From an uncultured Oscillospiraceae bacterium (GTDB taxonomy: Bacteria; Bacillota; Clostridia; Oscillospirales; Oscillospiraceae): a stretch of DNA of 23,371 nt. Where the stretch lies: the NCBI GenBank assembly GCA_934572365.1, contig CAKTKX010000004.1:1-23371 (forward strand), given 5' to 3'. Shown here one piece after another: positions 22,955 to 23,371 of this stretch; position 1 is the stretch's first letter, and every line of letters starts with the position of its first letter. The notes below the pieces were generated by a model, which saw nothing but the letters and a program-made list of their open reading frames with translations, was not told the origin of the DNA and searched no databases. The position numbers and the translations under genes are program-made.

Positions 22955-23371
22955 GGATTTAACGGTGGGGAATCCGTCAACGGTTCTCTGGAAATTCTGC
23001 CTGCCCCTGTTCGGCAGCATCGTGTTTCAGCAGCTTTATAACATCGCCGACAGCTGGGTGGCCGGTAAATTTATCGGGCAGAATGCTCTGGCCGCTGTGG
23101 GCAACAGCTATGAGATCACCCTGATCTTCATTGCCTTTGCCTTTGGCTGCAACATCGGCTGCTCCGTGCTGGTGTCCCAGCTTTTCGGTGCCAGGGAATA
23201 TGGCGATGTAAAGACCGCCGTGTCAACCGCCGCGCTGTCCAGCGGCGTGGTTTGCCTACTGCTGATGTTGGTAGGCATTCTTGGCTGCGACGGCCTGCTG
23301 ACGCTGATCAACACCCCTGAGGAGGTGTTCGCCGACTCGGCGCTGTATCTGGATATCTACGTCTGGGGTCT
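22947..23371 (+). CDS. MATE family efflux transporter (partial, 3' end outside window)
   Basis: The first 141 codons of a membrane protein. It begins MNKDLTVGNPSTVLWKFCLP and continues with QQLYNIADSWVAGKFIGQNALAAVG, the N-terminal signature of MATE (NorM/DinF-like) transporters, and then hydrophobic segments matching helices 1-3. MATE proteins export drugs or other organic compounds with Na+ or H+ exchange. ATG at 22947 has GGAAGG about 5-6 nt upstream. The gene is open at the window end, so its length and integrity cannot be judged. Confidence 0.9.
   Translation, partial: MNKDLTVGNPSTVLWKFCLPLFGSIVFQQLYNIADSWVAGKFIGQNALAAVGNSYEITLIFIAFAFGCNIGCSVLVSQLFGAREYGDVKTAVSTAALSSGVVCLLLMLVGILGCDGLLTLINTPEEVFADSALYLDIYVWG

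Noticed and set aside
1..23371. CRISPR arrays, tRNA or rRNA genes, prophage or toxin-antitoxin genes
   Set aside because: No direct-repeat arrays, no cloverleaf or rRNA-like stretches, and no matching proteins were found on either strand.

Overview
The window looks like chromosomal DNA of a gut-type Clostridia (Bacillota), probably near Oscillospiraceae. This is inferred from moderately GC-rich coding sequence, strong AGGAGG-type ribosome sites, TTGACA/TATAAT-type promoters with 17-nt spacers, carbohydrate ABC importers without a local ATPase, and a palindromic repeat of a kind I recall from such genomes. No rRNA, tRNA, CRISPR array, transposase or phage gene was seen.

Layout: (1) 1-772: a small palindromic MITE-like repeat and an orphan Rrf2-type regulator with three conserved cysteines. 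(2) 866-8190, minus strand: a GntR/FCD regulator with its own terminator, then a five-gene operon encoding an RbsA-like ATPase, a permease, a substrate-binding lipoprotein, a second permease and a metal-dependent amidohydrolase. It starts at a strong promoter with a perfect palindrome in its spacer and ends at a strong terminator. (3) 8445-12749: an AraC regulator divergent from uxuA, uxaC and an SDR-type fructuronate reductase, which together convert D-glucuronate to 2-keto-3-deoxygluconate (KDG). (4) 12948-13856, minus strand: a PfkB sugar kinase that could phosphorylate KDG. (5) 14168-21635: a plus-strand operon from a strong promoter, encoding a binding lipoprotein, two MalF/MalG-type permeases, a glycoside hydrolase family 9 enzyme without a signal peptide, a serine beta-lactamase-like hydrolase and a ROK regulator. 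(6) 21636-23371: hairpins between convergent genes, a LysR regulator, and a divergent MATE efflux gene cut by the window end and preceded by a possible leader ORF.

How it fits together: the plus-strand operon plausibly imports a beta-linked oligosaccharide and cleaves it in the cytoplasm, with the serine hydrolase perhaps removing ester groups. If the sugar carries glucuronate, the uxuA-uxaC-SDR set and the kinase would take the acid to KDPG. KDPG aldolase, a dedicated uronate importer and the ATPase of the second ABC importer are all absent and must be encoded elsewhere. The minus-strand operon pairs a sugar-type (CUT2) importer with an amidohydrolase, and its substrate cannot be named from sequence.

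The least explained items are the CUT2/amidohydrolase operon, the cytoplasmic GH9 operon and the short ORF coupled to the MATE gene. None is proven to be a new system.
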